A stretch of 64,000 nt of DNA from Blastococcus sp. TML/M2B (lineage in GTDB: Bacteria; Actinomycetota; Actinomycetes; Mycobacteriales; Geodermatophilaceae): positions 1,612,001-1,676,000 of the forward strand of contig NZ_JAENZZ010000002.1 of the NCBI RefSeq assembly GCF_016612865.1, in the 5' to 3' direction. The notes beneath the pieces were generated by a model that did not search any database, was not told where the DNA came from, and saw nothing but the letters and a program-made list of their open reading frames with translations. Positions 33,470 to 42,514 of this stretch are shown piece after piece. The number at the start of each line of letters is the position of its first letter. The first letter of the stretch is position 1. The position numbers were made by a program, and so were the translations under genes.

Positions 33470-35512
33470 TCAGCGCGGTTCGCGGACCGCCTCGTCGCGC
33501 AGCAGCTCGCCCACCAGGTCCACCGTGATGTCGAGGACCTGGCCGATGCGGCCCGGAGCGCCCGGGAGGAGCTCGGTCGCCAGCCCGACGACGTCCACCG
33601 GCGGCGACTCGGGGGGCTCCGGCGTCCCGAGCAGCCGCGTGACCTGCGCGTACGCCGCGCCTGCCGCGAGGGAGCCGCCCGCCGAGCGCACCGCCCGGTC
33701 GGCCGGGATGTGCCGGGCGCGGTCCGGCGGCTCGTCCCAGGTGCCGTCCAGGTCCAGTCCCACAGCGGCAAGCGCGGCGAGCGGGCCCACCACCCGGCCG
33801 CCCACCGCGTCCAGCAGGTCGCCGCCGTGTGCGCGCTGCCCGGCCCGCTCCTGCGCGGCGAACCCCTCCAGGGCGTGCGTGAGACGCCGGCCGTACTCGC
33901 GGACGGCGGCGTACCCCGCGCCCACGACGCCCGCCGGGTCCGCCCCGTCCTCCCGGGGTGCCGCGGCCAGCTCCGCGACGGCGTCGGCCACCGCGCGGTC
34001 CAGCAGGCCGGCGGCGGCCCGGTCGGTGCCCAGGTAACCCAGCCCGCGCAGCAGGGTGCGGTCGTCACCCCCGCAGTCGGGGACGGCGAGCAGCGGGCCG
34101 GTCAGCACCGCGGGCCGCGCGGCCACCGCCTCCGCCAGGGTGGGGGCGAGGAGGGCCGCGGTCGCCGGGTCGACGGTCCAGGCACCGGGGTCGCCGTCGT
34201 CCCCCAGGCCGGTGGCCAGCGCCCGGAGTCCCGCGCGGACGGCGGTCGCCCCCGGCGCCTCGACCGCACGTCCGACCACCGCCACGAGCGCGGCGCCGTC
34301 GTCGTCCCACGGCCGCGCGAGCAGGTGGGACCAGGCCGGGGTGCTGCGGAGCAGGCCGGCCGCCGGCGCGGGGTCGTCGACGGCCGCCAGGCGGGCCAGC
34401 ACCTCCTGCAGCGGGTCGCCCGGCGGGGCCTCGCCCGGCTCGGGCCGGACGACGTCGACGATCCGCGCGCCACCCAGGGCCCGCTCGCGCGCGACGATCT
34501 GCCGCCCCCACTCGCGGACCGTGGCCGGCGGCGGGCCGGAGCGGGGGTCGCCGCGCCCGGCGGCCAGGACGACGCCCATGCCCAGGGCCACGAGGTCGCT
34601 GTCCAGCGTGTGGTGGTCACCGGGGTCGACGAGCCGGCGGTCGCGCACCTGCGCGACCGCGCGGGCATCGGCGGGCGAAACCGGGGCGCCCAGCGCCGCA
34701 GCCACCACGCGGGCCAGCGCGCTGCGGAAGGAGAGCCGCCCCTCCCCCAGCCGGCGGAGCACGTCGCGGAACCCGCCGGCGCCGAGCCCGACGAGCACCG
34801 CCGCGGCCACCGCGGGATCGCCCGCCCAGGGCAGCAGTTCCCGGGCGGCCGCCTCCCGCGCGGCGGGGTCCTCGTCCCCCAGCACGGCCGCCGCGAACGC
34901 GGCGCCGCGCTGCGCCAGCAGCAGCTCGTGCCAGCCGGGGAGGACCGCGGCGAGGTGCCGCCCGGCGTCCGCCGTGCCCCACCGCCCGCCGCCGCCGGTG
35001 ACCGCGCTGCACCCGGCGAGCACGGCCGCGGTCGCCGCGGCGTCCCGCTCGGCCTCCTCCCGGATCGCCGCCGCCACCCGGCGGCGGGCGGCCTCCGCGC
35101 TGCGCAGCTCCTCGAGGGCGCCGGAGACGTCCGCGCCGGTCCCGACGTCCTGGACACCACCCAGGCGCGCGGCCGCGGCCCCGAAGTCCTCCTCCTGCGC
35201 GGCGCGCAGCCGGGCGAGGCGGCCGCGGGCATCGGCCAGCAGCTCCCCGTGCAGGGCGAGCCGCCGGCCCGCCTCGGCCAGCGCCGCGGCGGCCTCGCCT
35301 CCCAGGTCTCCCACCCGCAGCACGCGGGCGGTCGCCGCGTCGGCGTCCCGCCCGGTCCATCCCGGTACGCGTCCGGCGTCGTCCCGCACCCGGTCCCCGA
35401 GCCCCGCGAGCAGGGCTCCGGCCCGGTCCAGCCGCCCCGCCAGCTCGCCGAACGCCCGCGGGTCACCCGGCGGCGGGTCGAGGGGCACCGGGTCGGGGAT
35501 CAGGGCGGTCAC
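33470..35512 (-). CDS. Large WXG100-like/ESX-type secreted protein, function unknown
   Basis: A 680-residue soluble protein. The first 120 residues are helical with a WTGRDADAATAR turn in the position of the WXG motif, followed by Ala/Arg-rich coiled-coil helices, as in ESX-associated substrates. The rest is Ala/Leu/Asp-rich and helical with no signal peptide, membrane span or recognisable catalytic motif. The start GTG 35512 overlaps the stop of the small gene before it (GTGA), so the two products are probably partners. No toxin domain or ESX machinery gene is in the window. Confidence 0.6.
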   Translation of the reverse strand: MTALIPDPVPLDPPPGDPRAFGELAGRLDRAGALLAGLGDRVRDDAGRVPGWTGRDADAATARVLRVGDLGGEAAAALAEAGRRLALHGELLADARGRLARLRAAQEEDFGAAAARLGGVQDVGTGADVSGALEELRSAEAARRRVAAAIREEAERDAAATAAVLAGCSAVTGGGGRWGTADAGRHLAAVLPGWHELLLAQRGAAFAAAVLGDEDPAAREAAARELLPWAGDPAVAAAVLVGLGAGGFRDVLRRLGEGRLSFRSALARVVAAALGAPVSPADARAVAQVRDRRLVDPGDHHTLDSDLVALGMGVVLAAGRGDPRSGPPPATVREWGRQIVARERALGGARIVDVVRPEPGEAPPGDPLQEVLARLAAVDDPAPAAGLLRSTPAWSHLLARPWDDDGAALVAVVGRAVEAPGATAVRAGLRALATGLGDDGDPGAWTVDPATAALLAPTLAEAVAARPAVLTGPLLAVPDCGGDDRTLLRGLGYLGTDRAAAGLLDRAVADAVAELAAAPREDGADPAGVVGAGYAAVREYGRRLTHALEGFAAQERAGQRAHGGDLLDAVGGRVVGPLAALAAVGLDLDGTWDEPPDRARHIPADRAVRSAGGSLAAGAAYAQVTRLLGTPEPPESPPVDVVGLATELLPGAPGRIGQVLDITVDLVGELLRDEAVREPR

Positions 35513-35787
35513 CGGGGCCCGCTCCCGTCGGTCGGGGGCACGAGCGCTGCGTCCAGTTGCACCCAGGAGTCGGCGATCCCGGTGACCGTGGCGCCGAGCC
35601 GGTCCAGCTCGCCGGCCAGCGCGGTCGCCAGGAGCGCGTGGCAGGCGAGGAACTCCTCGACCGGGGTGCGCAGCGGTCCGTCGACGTCGCCCTCCAGCCG
35701 GCCGTGGACCTCCTCCGCCGACCGGGCCCGCCCGCCCAGCGTGCGGCCCAGTGCCCGGACCTCCTCCGCCGGCATCTCGATGGTCAC
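35509..35787 (-). CDS. Small WXG100-like partner protein
   Basis: A 92-residue helical protein from GTG 35787 (VTIEMPAEEVRALGRTLGG) to the stop at 35509. Two long helices are broken near residues 45-50 and a conserved W is near residue 75, the general build of small ESX-type proteins. Upstream in-frame codons are Arg/Pro-rich and look untranslated. It is coupled to the 680-residue gene by a four-base overlap. Confidence 0.55.
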   Translation of the reverse strand: MTIEMPAEEVRALGRTLGGRARSAEEVHGRLEGDVDGPLRTPVEEFLACHALLATALAGELDRLGATVTGIADSWVQLDAALVPPTDGSGPR

Positions 35788-35939
35788 CGCGGCAGTGTTG
35801 CGCCGCGGACCGGATCCGCGGGGGCGTCGTCCACAGGGGGACCGGCGGCGGGGCGCGTCACCCGATCGGGCGTCCACAGCGTCCACAGGTGCTGTCCACA
35901 GGTCGTGGACAACCGCGCGGGCCCCCTACGCTGCCCGCC

Positions 35940-36371
35940 GTGCGCCACGACCGGGACGACGCCGAGCGGGGTTCCACGCTGCCGTTCGTGCTGGTCTGCT
36001 GGCTGGTCGCAGCACTCATGGTGTTCGGCGCGATCGCCGCCTCCGACGCCTTCCTGGAGCAGCAGGAGGTGCAGTCGGTGTGCGACGGCGCCGCGCTGGC
36101 CGCCGCCAACCGGGCCGACGAGGCCGCGATCTACGCCGGCGGGCTGGGCGCCGCGCTGCCCCTGACCTCCGCCACCGCGCAGGTGGCCGTCGCCGAGCAG
36201 CTCGGGGCGGGCGGCTCGGCGCTGGACGCTTGGTCGGCGGCCGCGGACGGCGCGGAGGTGACCGTGCGGTGCACCCGCTTCGTGGACATCGCGTTCGGCT
36301 GGCTGTTCCTCGGCGGGCAGCAGCTGGAGCGCACCGCCGTCGCCAGCGCGCGGGCCCCCACCTCCGGCTGA
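35940..36371 (+). CDS. TadE/TadG-like pilus-assembly or Flp-associated protein
   Basis: A 143-residue protein beginning VRHDRDDAERGSTLPFVLVCW. A GST/L cleavage-like motif is followed by one hydrophobic helix (VLVCWLVAALMVFGAIAAS). The extracytoplasmic part then has EVQSVCDGAALAAANRADEA, the pattern of TadE/Rv3660c-locus pseudopilin-like proteins. Two Cys may form a disulfide. GTG 35940 is chosen because the charged N-terminus plus helix is then complete. It is divergent from the WXG-like pair. No other tad genes are seen here. Confidence 0.6.
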   Translation: MRHDRDDAERGSTLPFVLVCWLVAALMVFGAIAASDAFLEQQEVQSVCDGAALAAANRADEAAIYAGGLGAALPLTSATAQVAVAEQLGAGGSALDAWSAAADGAEVTVRCTRFVDIAFGWLFLGGQQLERTAVASARAPTSG

Positions 36372-36385
36372 ACCACCCGGAACGG

Positions 36386-36419
36386 CGAACGGCCCCCGAC
36401 TCATGTCGGGGGCCGTTCG
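36386..36419 (+). terminator. Bidirectional hairpin after the TadE-like gene
   Basis: A 15-bp perfect inverted repeat (36386-36400 and 36405-36419) with a four-base loop, 14 bases after the stop. It also faces the end of tRNA-Tyr, which reads on the opposite strand. Confidence 0.8.
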
Positions 36420-36429
36420 TACCGGAGCG

Positions 36430-36511
36430 TGGCGGGTGAAGGATTCGAACCTTCGAAGGCTAAGCCGACGGATTTACAGTCCGCTCCCATTGGCCACTCG
36501 GGCAACCCGCC
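36430..36511 (-). tRNA. tRNA-Tyr (anticodon GTA)
   Basis: An 82-base class II tRNA on the minus strand with acceptor GGCGGGT/ACCCGCC, anticodon loop CTGTAAA, a long variable arm and T arm GGTTCGAATCC. It is not the integration site of the adjacent mobile element; that lies beyond yajQ. Confidence 0.95.
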
Positions 36512-36596
36512 GTGCGGTGGTACCGGAGCAGAGTACAAGACTGTGGTGGCGGAGCTCGGAGCCCCGGGCCGCCACCGTCCGACGAGGGGAGTTCCC

Positions 36597-37088
36597 ATGG
36601 CCGACGCGTCCTTCGACGTGGTCAGCAAGGTCGACCGGCAGGAGGTCGACAACGCCCTGAACCAGGCCGCCAAGGAGCTGTCGCAGCGCTTCGACTTCCG
36701 GGGCACGAACGCGACGATCGCCTGGGCCGGCGAGGAGGGCGTCGCGCTGCAGGCCGACACCGAGGAGCGGGTCTCGGCCGCGCTCGAGGTGTTCAAGGAG
36801 AAGCTGATCAAGCGGAACATCTCGCTCAAGGTGCTCGACGCCGACGAGCCGCAGTCCTCCGGGAAGATCTACAAGATCTCCGCGCGGATCAAGCAGGGCA
36901 TCGAGTCCGACGTCGCCAAGAAGATCTCCAAGCTGATCCGCGACGAGGGCCCCAAGGGCGTGCAGGCGCAGATCCAGGGCGACCAGCTCCGGGTGAGCGG
37001 CAAGAAGCGCGACGACCTGCAGGCGGTGCAGCAGCTGCTCCGCGGCGCCGACCTCGACGTCGCGCTGCAGTTCGACAACTACCGCTGA
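36597..37088 (+). CDS. yajQ: YajQ family cyclic-di-GMP/nucleotide-binding protein
   Basis: A 163-residue YajQ (DUF520) protein. It begins [20 protein letters not shown] and has the family signatures [27 protein letters not shown] and [20 protein letters not shown], ending LQFDNYR. Some YajQ proteins bind cyclic di-GMP or tRNA; which ligand applies here is not known. GAGGGGAG precedes ATG 36597. The mobile element is inserted exactly at its 3' end. The last 16 bases, including the stop, form the left repeat, so the protein is unchanged. Confidence 0.95.
   Translation: MADASFDVVSKVDRQEVDNALNQAAKELSQRFDFRGTNATIAWAGEEGVALQADTEERVSAALEVFKEKLIKRNISLKVLDADEPQSSGKIYKISARIKQGIESDVAKKISKLIRDEGPKGVQAQIQGDQLRVSGKKRDDLQAVQQLLRGADLDVALQFDNYR
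37073..37088. other. attL core: left 16-bp direct repeat
   Basis: The bases CGACAACTACCGCTGA at the very end of yajQ (last five codons and stop) recur exactly at 53187-53202. The integrase gene starts just inside this copy. Confidence 0.88.
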
Positions 37089-37118
37089 TCGTCCGCGTTT
37101 CCGCTGCTCAGCGGGTCG

Positions 37119-38237
37119 TCACAGTCCCTTGGTCCGCAGAGAGTCCGCAGAATCGCCCAGCGCGGCGGCCATGAGGTCGCCCGCTGCGGCGCGCGTGCGA
37201 TCCTCGGCGGTGGGCCAGAGGTGGGAGTAGACGCCGAGCGTGATCGTCGCCGAGGAGTGCCCGAGCGCCCGCTGCACGGTCACCACATCGCAGCCTGATG
37301 CGATGAGCCCGCTCGCGTAGAAGTGCCGCAGGTCGTGCAGCGTGTACCCGTCGAGCCCGGTCACCTTGCGGATTTGCCGCCACTGGTGCCCCGCGGAGTT
37401 GCGGTTCAGAGGTTGCCCGGCGTTCGTGAACAGCCAGTCGCCTCGCTGGACCCCTGCCCGCTCTACGTGCTTCGCCAGAAGCGCCATCAGGTCGGCTGGG
37501 GCGTAGACCACTCGCTCGGACCCGAACTTGGGCGCTACCGGCTGGGTCGTCGCGCTGTTCTCACCCTGCAGCTGGCGGCGAACGGAGATGGTCCGGCGCA
37601 GGAAATCGACGTCCTCCAGCCGCAGTCCGGCCGCCTCCCCCAGCCGTAGCCCGGCGAAGGCACACACCGCGATGAACGGCTGGAACCACTCCGGCGCGGC
37701 GCTGAGCGTGCGCCCCACGTCGTCGGCAGCGGGGATGGTCATCGACGCTGACGCCCTGCGTGTCCTCGGCAGGGGCACGCCGGCCGATGGGTCGGTCTTG
37801 ATGATGCGGTCGACGACCGCGGCCCGCATCGCCATGTGGACGTAGTTGTAGCGCGTCCGGATGGTGCTGGGCGCGAGTCCGGTCTTGCGGCCACGTGCAG
37901 GTTGCGACATGGCCTTGACCCACTGCTGCACGTGGGACGGGCGGATCTGGCGCATCGGCACGTCGGCGAAGGTCACCGAGCTGGCCGCCTGCTGAGCGGC
38001 AAGCGTCGTCCCGCGCTCCCACACCTGCCTGGCCGACCACTGCGCGAACCAAGCCTTGAAGGTGATCTTCCCGGCGGCGGGGTCGACGTAGTCGCCGGTG
38101 ACCATCGCCGCGGTGACCTCGTCCAGCCACCGCTGGGCGTCGACCTTCCTCTTGAAGTGCCGGGCGTGCTCCTTGCCGTTCTCGTCCCGGTACCGCGGCC
38201 GAAAGGTCCCGTCGGGTCTCTTCGCGATCGACGCCAC
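37119..38237 (-). CDS. int: Tyrosine site-specific integrase
   Basis: A 372-residue phage-type recombinase. An AP2-like arm-binding region (RPRYRDENGKEHARHFKRK) comes first, then a SAM-like core-binding domain near residues 60-165 and the catalytic domain. The catalytic set is visible: Arg in AGLRLGEAAGLRLED, His-x-x-Arg in HDLRHFYASGL, His in LGHSSATITLGVY and the nucleophile Tyr in YSHLWP. It reads toward attL and stops 30 bases from it, the usual position for an element integrase. The last codons contain two of the octamer repeats. Complete and probably active. Confidence 0.95.
   Translation of the reverse strand: MASIAKRPDGTFRPRYRDENGKEHARHFKRKVDAQRWLDEVTAAMVTGDYVDPAAGKITFKAWFAQWSARQVWERGTTLAAQQAASSVTFADVPMRQIRPSHVQQWVKAMSQPARGRKTGLAPSTIRTRYNYVHMAMRAAVVDRIIKTDPSAGVPLPRTRRASASMTIPAADDVGRTLSAAPEWFQPFIAVCAFAGLRLGEAAGLRLEDVDFLRRTISVRRQLQGENSATTQPVAPKFGSERVVYAPADLMALLAKHVERAGVQRGDWLFTNAGQPLNRNSAGHQWRQIRKVTGLDGYTLHDLRHFYASGLIASGCDVVTVQRALGHSSATITLGVYSHLWPTAEDRTRAAAGDLMAAALGDSADSLRTKGL
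37132..37150. repeat. Left-end phased repeats, candidate integrase arm sites
   Basis: Two copies of GTCCGCAG at 37132-37139 and 37143-37150, 11 bases apart, inside the last codons of the integrase gene. The same octamer recurs four times at the right end (53040-53079). Confidence 0.5.
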
Positions 38238-38415
38238 CGTTCATCCCCTTCCATCTCGGTGAGCTCTTGGGACCTCGCCGCCCACCGCAGTGTGGGCTTT
38301 GCTACTGACTGGAGAACTGTCCTCCTGATCAAGGTCTTGCTGTCCGGCTTTCGCTGCGCCTGCCGGGCACAGCGCAGACGTCCGCGTCCCTGGCAGGGCG
38401 CCCGCGGGTAGGCCT

Positions 38416-41400
38416 TCATCGCCCTATGCCTGGACCAGCGGGGGTGCGCCGGGTGAGCGCCGCAAGGTCCTCGGGCCGCGGGAGGCGAACACCAGGTTCG
38501 GGGGCGGTCAGCAGAGTGGGGGCCGATCGGTGTGGGGTCGGGTCTGCGTGCTGGAGTGCGCGCCAAGTGTCCCGCTCGTGGACGAGGCGTTCGGCCGGCT
38601 GGGCGAGGAGAGCTGGCTCGGCCGTCAGTCGCGCGATGCGGCCGCGGACGACGGCCAGTTCTGCTCGGGCGGCGGTGATGGCCCGGTCGGTGTCGGCCAA
38701 CCCCTCCGCCGGGTCGGGGGTCCAGGCGAGGGGTCCGAAGCGGGCGAGCCGGTCCTCGTGCTGACGGCGGGCGTCGGCGAGCGCGGCCGCGGCGTGCCGG
38801 TGGGTCTCCTGGGCGGTGGCTGCGGCCGCGCGCAACTGAGTGTGCTCCGGGTGGGCGTGTTCGGCGTGGTGGCGGGCGTAGGAGTCGAAGGCAGTCCACA
38901 GCCGCGGTCGGTCGTCGGCCCGGTCAGCCAGGCGCGCGATCTGCTGCGGGTCGGTGGGGATGGTCGGCAGGTAGGGGCGCCAGGCGTCCGCCCAGTCGAC
39001 CAGCTGCTCGCCGGCCCGGTTCACCGCCGCCCGCCGCAGTCGGAGCCGGCCGGGACCGTCGAGGACGACCTGCGCGGCGTGACGGGCGGCGTCACGCCCG
39101 GTGTCCCAGCTGGCGAGCAGGGTGTCGCGGATCCGGTCGGTCTCGGCGGTGACGACCGCGCGGCTGGCGTCGGCCCGCGCCGTGGCGTGGCGGGCGTCGA
39201 TTCCCGTCCGCTCGTACCGGGCTTCCAGCACGGTGAGCTGGTCGCCGTGGGCGGACTCGAGCGCGACGATCTCGCGCAGCGCGTCGCGGCGCGGCAGGTC
39301 GGAGGCGAGCCGATCCAGGCAGCGTCGCTCGGCCGTCCACGCCGAGTGCAGGTCGGCCAGCGCCTGCTCCAGCGGTCGGGGCGTGGCGTAGCGGGCGGCC
39401 TCGGCGGCGGCCAGCCGGGCTGCGTGCGCGGGACCGAGGTCGGCGCGGTCGCGGGCGAAGACCGCGAGCCACTGCTCCCGCGCCTGCGCGGGGTCGGCCG
39501 CGACGAGGTGGGCGGTGTTGGCCTCCCTACCGCGGGTCATCCCGACGTATGCCGCCGCCGCGCCGGTGTCCTCGCCGACCACCAGGTGCGCGGCGGTCAC
39601 CGTGTCGCCTTGGGTGCCGTGCGCGGTGGTCGCGTAGGCCAGCTCCACGTGCGCGGTGACGTAGTCCGCGGGCAGCACCCGCGCCCCCGTCCCGGCCGGG
39701 GGAACGGCGGGGGTGACAGAGCCGGACACACCGCCGGCGGGGGTGACATGCGGTGTGCCGTCGGGTGTGACCAGCAGCCCGCCGCGCCGGCCGACCGCGG
39801 TGACGACCCAGAGGTCCCGGTTGGCCACGTCGAGGTCGCGGTCGTTGCGGCGGGTCGCGATCCGGTCCCCGACGCCGATCCGCTCCCCGGCCCCGGTGAC
39901 CACAGCGCGTCGGTCGTCGACCCGGCCCTGGGTGACCAGTCGGTCCCGGACGGCGGCATTGAGGGAGGCGGCCTGCTCGCGCGTCTCGACCACCACGGCC
40001 ACGCGCTCCCCGGCGGTGTAGCCGTCGGCCGCGGCGGCGGCGAGCGCATCCCGCAGCGCCTGCGCGTCAGGGTGCAGCCGGATCTGCCCGCGGCCCAGGA
40101 GCGCGTCGAACACCGTCCCGGGGTTGGTGCCGGCGCGCATCGCGAGGGTCAGCTCGGCGTAGTCGGTGTCCGGGATCGTGGCGCCTGTGGCGTCGGTGCG
40201 GCCGAAGCGGTGCACCCCGACCAGGGTCAGGTGTTCGGCCGGGTCCACCTGGGCCGCGGCGAGGTCGAGGACGCCACCGCGACCGACCGCCGGCAGCTGA
40301 TGCCGGTCACCGAGCAGGGCCAGGTGCACCCGACACTCGTCGGCGATCGTCAGCAGGGCCCGGGCGGTGTCCTGATCCAGCATGCCCGCCTCGTCCACGA
40401 CCAGGAGGTCGCCGGCCCGCAGCCGCGCCCCGTTCGTGGGCCCGGCGTAGACACCTCCCGTAGTCGGACAGAGATCCCCGATGCCGAGCCGGGCCCAGGC
40501 GCCGTCGTCATTCCAGCGCCAGCCGTACTCGAAGGCCAGCCGGGCCGCCGAGCCGGCGACCGCGCCGACCTCCGCGGCAACGACCTTGGCCGCCTTCAGT
40601 GTCGGGGTGACGACCACCAGCCTGCGCCCCTGCCCGGCGATCACATTCTTGGTGGCGGCGAGGGTGGTGGTCTTGCCGGCGCCGGCCGCGCCCTCGACCA
40701 CGACCAGGCGCCGCCAGCCGGCCAGCGCGGCGACCGCCGTGGCCTGTCCGGGATCCAGCCGCGCGGCACCGGCTGCGAGGTCGACCGGCGGTGTCGGGTC
40801 GGGGCCAGGGGCGCCGGCCGGGCGCTCGGTGGCGCGGGCGGCGAGGCGGGCGGTGAGGTCGGCCTCGACGGCAAGCACCGGTCCTGAGGTCCAGGCCCGG
40901 ATGTGCTCGGGCACCCCACCGCGGTCCAGCAGCGGCACGCAGCGGTCCATTGTGCGGGCGGTGAGGTCCTCGGCGAGCTCGATGCGCACCGCCGGGTCGG
41001 TGACGATCCCGGCGGCGGCGAGCAGCTGCTCGACCTCCCCGCGCACGTCGGCGGCGTTCCACGCCGAGCGGGCCGCGGCCAGCCGGGCCAGCACCCGCTG
41101 CGCCGCCTGCTCCCGGTCCAGGCCACCGACCGGGGTGGGGGTCAGGCCGACAGGAGCATTCCGGTCGCGGTAGCCCAGGGCGACCAGCTCGGCCGCCCAC
41201 CGTGCCGTGAGGTCCTCCCCGGGCTGGGGCAGCACCTTGTCCGGGCGGCCCGCTGCCCACGCCCGCGCGTCCCAGGAGCGGCGCAACGCCGGGCCGGGGG
41301 ATTCGCCAGGATGCGCCGCGGTCCATTCCCGTTCGTACCCATCGATGTTCCGGGCGATCTGCGCCGTCCGCACGCTGAAGGCGCCCACGAAATCCGCCAG

Positions 41401-42099
41401 CTGCCGTATCTCCCCATCACCATTCACCGCATATCCGTGAGCGGCGAGCGCAGCCCGGAATTGCGGGTCGCAGGCGACCGCAGCGTGCCCGATACCGTTG
41501 ATCGCGGCGAGGGAATCGCGGACACCGACGGTGTGCAGGCCGCGCCATTTCCCGGCCGCGAACACCCGGGCGTTGATCTGCAGGTGCAGATGGCGGTGCG
41601 GATCCCCGGCCCGCGACGTGTAGTGCGCCACCGTCACCGCCTCGGCCACCTCGACCGGCACCTGCACCTGCCCGCCGCGCGGACCGACCCGGGTGGTGGC
41701 GTGCTGCCCCAGCCAGCCGATGATCTGCGCGGCCGCCCGAGCCTGGGCCGCGTCATACGCCGTCGCGATGTCCGGATGCAGCGCGGCCGCCAGCGACCAC
41801 GTCTTCGGACCGTTGACCACCACCTCGACGAAACGAACCGCATGCCCGTCGCCGCGCAGCTGCCCCCGCGGCTCGCCGGTGCCCGGGTCACAGCCGGCCA
41901 CCCACGTCTCGTAGGCGTCACCGGTTAACGGCGCCAGCTCGGCCACACGACCGCCGGTGACGCTGAACCGACGGGCGACGCCGGCGCCCTCGGTGAGGTA
42001 GTAGTCATCAGCCCGACCCCGGTCGGCCTCCACGTACTGTCGGGCAGCCGCCGGCGAGCCGGCGTAGATCTTCATCCCGCCATGCATTGTCAACGGCAC
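38416..42099 (-). CDS. MobF-family conjugative relaxase/helicase (TraA/TrwC-like)
   Basis: A protein of up to 1227 residues. The N-terminal relaxase domain has tyrosines in DDYYLTEG, the catalytic KTWSLAAAL strand and the metal-binding histidines in DPHRHLHLQINARVF. A RecD/TraI-type helicase follows, with Walker A EGAAGAGKTTT near residue 470, Walker B LLVVDEAGML and the late motif YATTAHGTQGDTV. The C-terminal 350 residues are charged and coiled-coil. It should nick at oriT and unwind the transferred strand. GTG 42099 is the longest start; ATG 42087 (MHGGMKIY) and ATG 42075 are alternatives. The gene appears intact. Confidence 0.93.
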   Translation of the reverse strand: MPLTMHGGMKIYAGSPAAARQYVEADRGRADDYYLTEGAGVARRFSVTGGRVAELAPLTGDAYETWVAGCDPGTGEPRGQLRGDGHAVRFVEVVVNGPKTWSLAAALHPDIATAYDAAQARAAAQIIGWLGQHATTRVGPRGGQVQVPVEVAEAVTVAHYTSRAGDPHRHLHLQINARVFAAGKWRGLHTVGVRDSLAAINGIGHAAVACDPQFRAALAAHGYAVNGDGEIRQLADFVGAFSVRTAQIARNIDGYEREWTAAHPGESPGPALRRSWDARAWAAGRPDKVLPQPGEDLTARWAAELVALGYRDRNAPVGLTPTPVGGLDREQAAQRVLARLAAARSAWNAADVRGEVEQLLAAAGIVTDPAVRIELAEDLTARTMDRCVPLLDRGGVPEHIRAWTSGPVLAVEADLTARLAARATERPAGAPGPDPTPPVDLAAGAARLDPGQATAVAALAGWRRLVVVEGAAGAGKTTTLAATKNVIAGQGRRLVVVTPTLKAAKVVAAEVGAVAGSAARLAFEYGWRWNDDGAWARLGIGDLCPTTGGVYAGPTNGARLRAGDLLVVDEAGMLDQDTARALLTIADECRVHLALLGDRHQLPAVGRGGVLDLAAAQVDPAEHLTLVGVHRFGRTDATGATIPDTDYAELTLAMRAGTNPGTVFDALLGRGQIRLHPDAQALRDALAAAAADGYTAGERVAVVVETREQAASLNAAVRDRLVTQGRVDDRRAVVTGAGERIGVGDRIATRRNDRDLDVANRDLWVVTAVGRRGGLLVTPDGTPHVTPAGGVSGSVTPAVPPAGTGARVLPADYVTAHVELAYATTAHGTQGDTVTAAHLVVGEDTGAAAAYVGMTRGREANTAHLVAADPAQAREQWLAVFARDRADLGPAHAARLAAAEAARYATPRPLEQALADLHSAWTAERRCLDRLASDLPRRDALREIVALESAHGDQLTVLEARYERTGIDARHATARADASRAVVTAETDRIRDTLLASWDTGRDAARHAAQVVLDGPGRLRLRRAAVNRAGEQLVDWADAWRPYLPTIPTDPQQIARLADRADDRPRLWTAFDSYARHHAEHAHPEHTQLRAAAATAQETHRHAAAALADARRQHEDRLARFGPLAWTPDPAEGLADTDRAITAARAELAVVRGRIARLTAEPALLAQPAERLVHERDTWRALQHADPTPHRSAPTLLTAPEPGVRLPRPEDLAALTRRTPAGPGIGR

Positions 42100-42137
42100 C
42101 CGACAATGACCAACAAGTCACCCCTAGAAACGGCGAT

Positions 42138-42158
42138 GGGCCCCGCGAAGCGGGGCCC
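42138..42158. other. Short GC hairpin upstream of the relaxase
   Basis: Nine-base arms GGGCCCCGC and GCGGGGCCC with a three-base loop, about 40 bases before the relaxase start. It may be a terminator for genes reading in from the right or a structured part of a transfer origin. Confidence 0.4.
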
Positions 42159-42183
42159 GACCTACCTCCAAAGGTAGCATGCG

Positions 42184-42241
42184 TGCCGCATTTTGATAGC
42201 TCCATGGACGTCTGCCGTATTTTGCTAGCTCCTTGGACGTC
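42184..42241. repeat. Two 29-bp imperfect direct repeats, AT-richer than surroundings
   Basis: The units start TGCCGCATTTTGATAGCTCC (42184) and TGCCGTATTTTGCTAGCTCC (42213) and each ends GGACGTC(T). They lie 85 bases upstream of the relaxase gene in the 415-base gene-free gap 42100-42514 and contain TTTTG runs rare in this genome. They may be part of oriT, an iteron-like site or an operator of the relaxase gene. Nothing else is identified in this gap. Confidence 0.6.
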
Positions 42242-42514
42242 TACTAAGCGTCGATGGCCGTCGCATGGCGAATCAAGTGTTGACGAGCAATATGCTTAAT
42301 GGCTTCGTCCGTCACGGGCGCTGTGCTGTGCAGGACCGATTGCGGCGCAGCCAGGACCGACGTCGACTGGGCTGTCACCCCCCAGGCAGCGGCCGCCGTC
42401 GACGTGATCGGCGAGGGACGTGCGCAGTCCGCCGGTCCTGGCGTCGGGCAGCACGGCCAGCCGCCAGCGCCCCAGACCTGGGGACGGCAGGGGTCCGAAG
42501 CTGACCAGCCTTCT

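Noticed and set aside
36430-36511. tRNA-Tyr as the integration site of the element
   Set aside because: No copy of its 3' end occurs at the right boundary; the 16-bp repeat maps to the end of yajQ.
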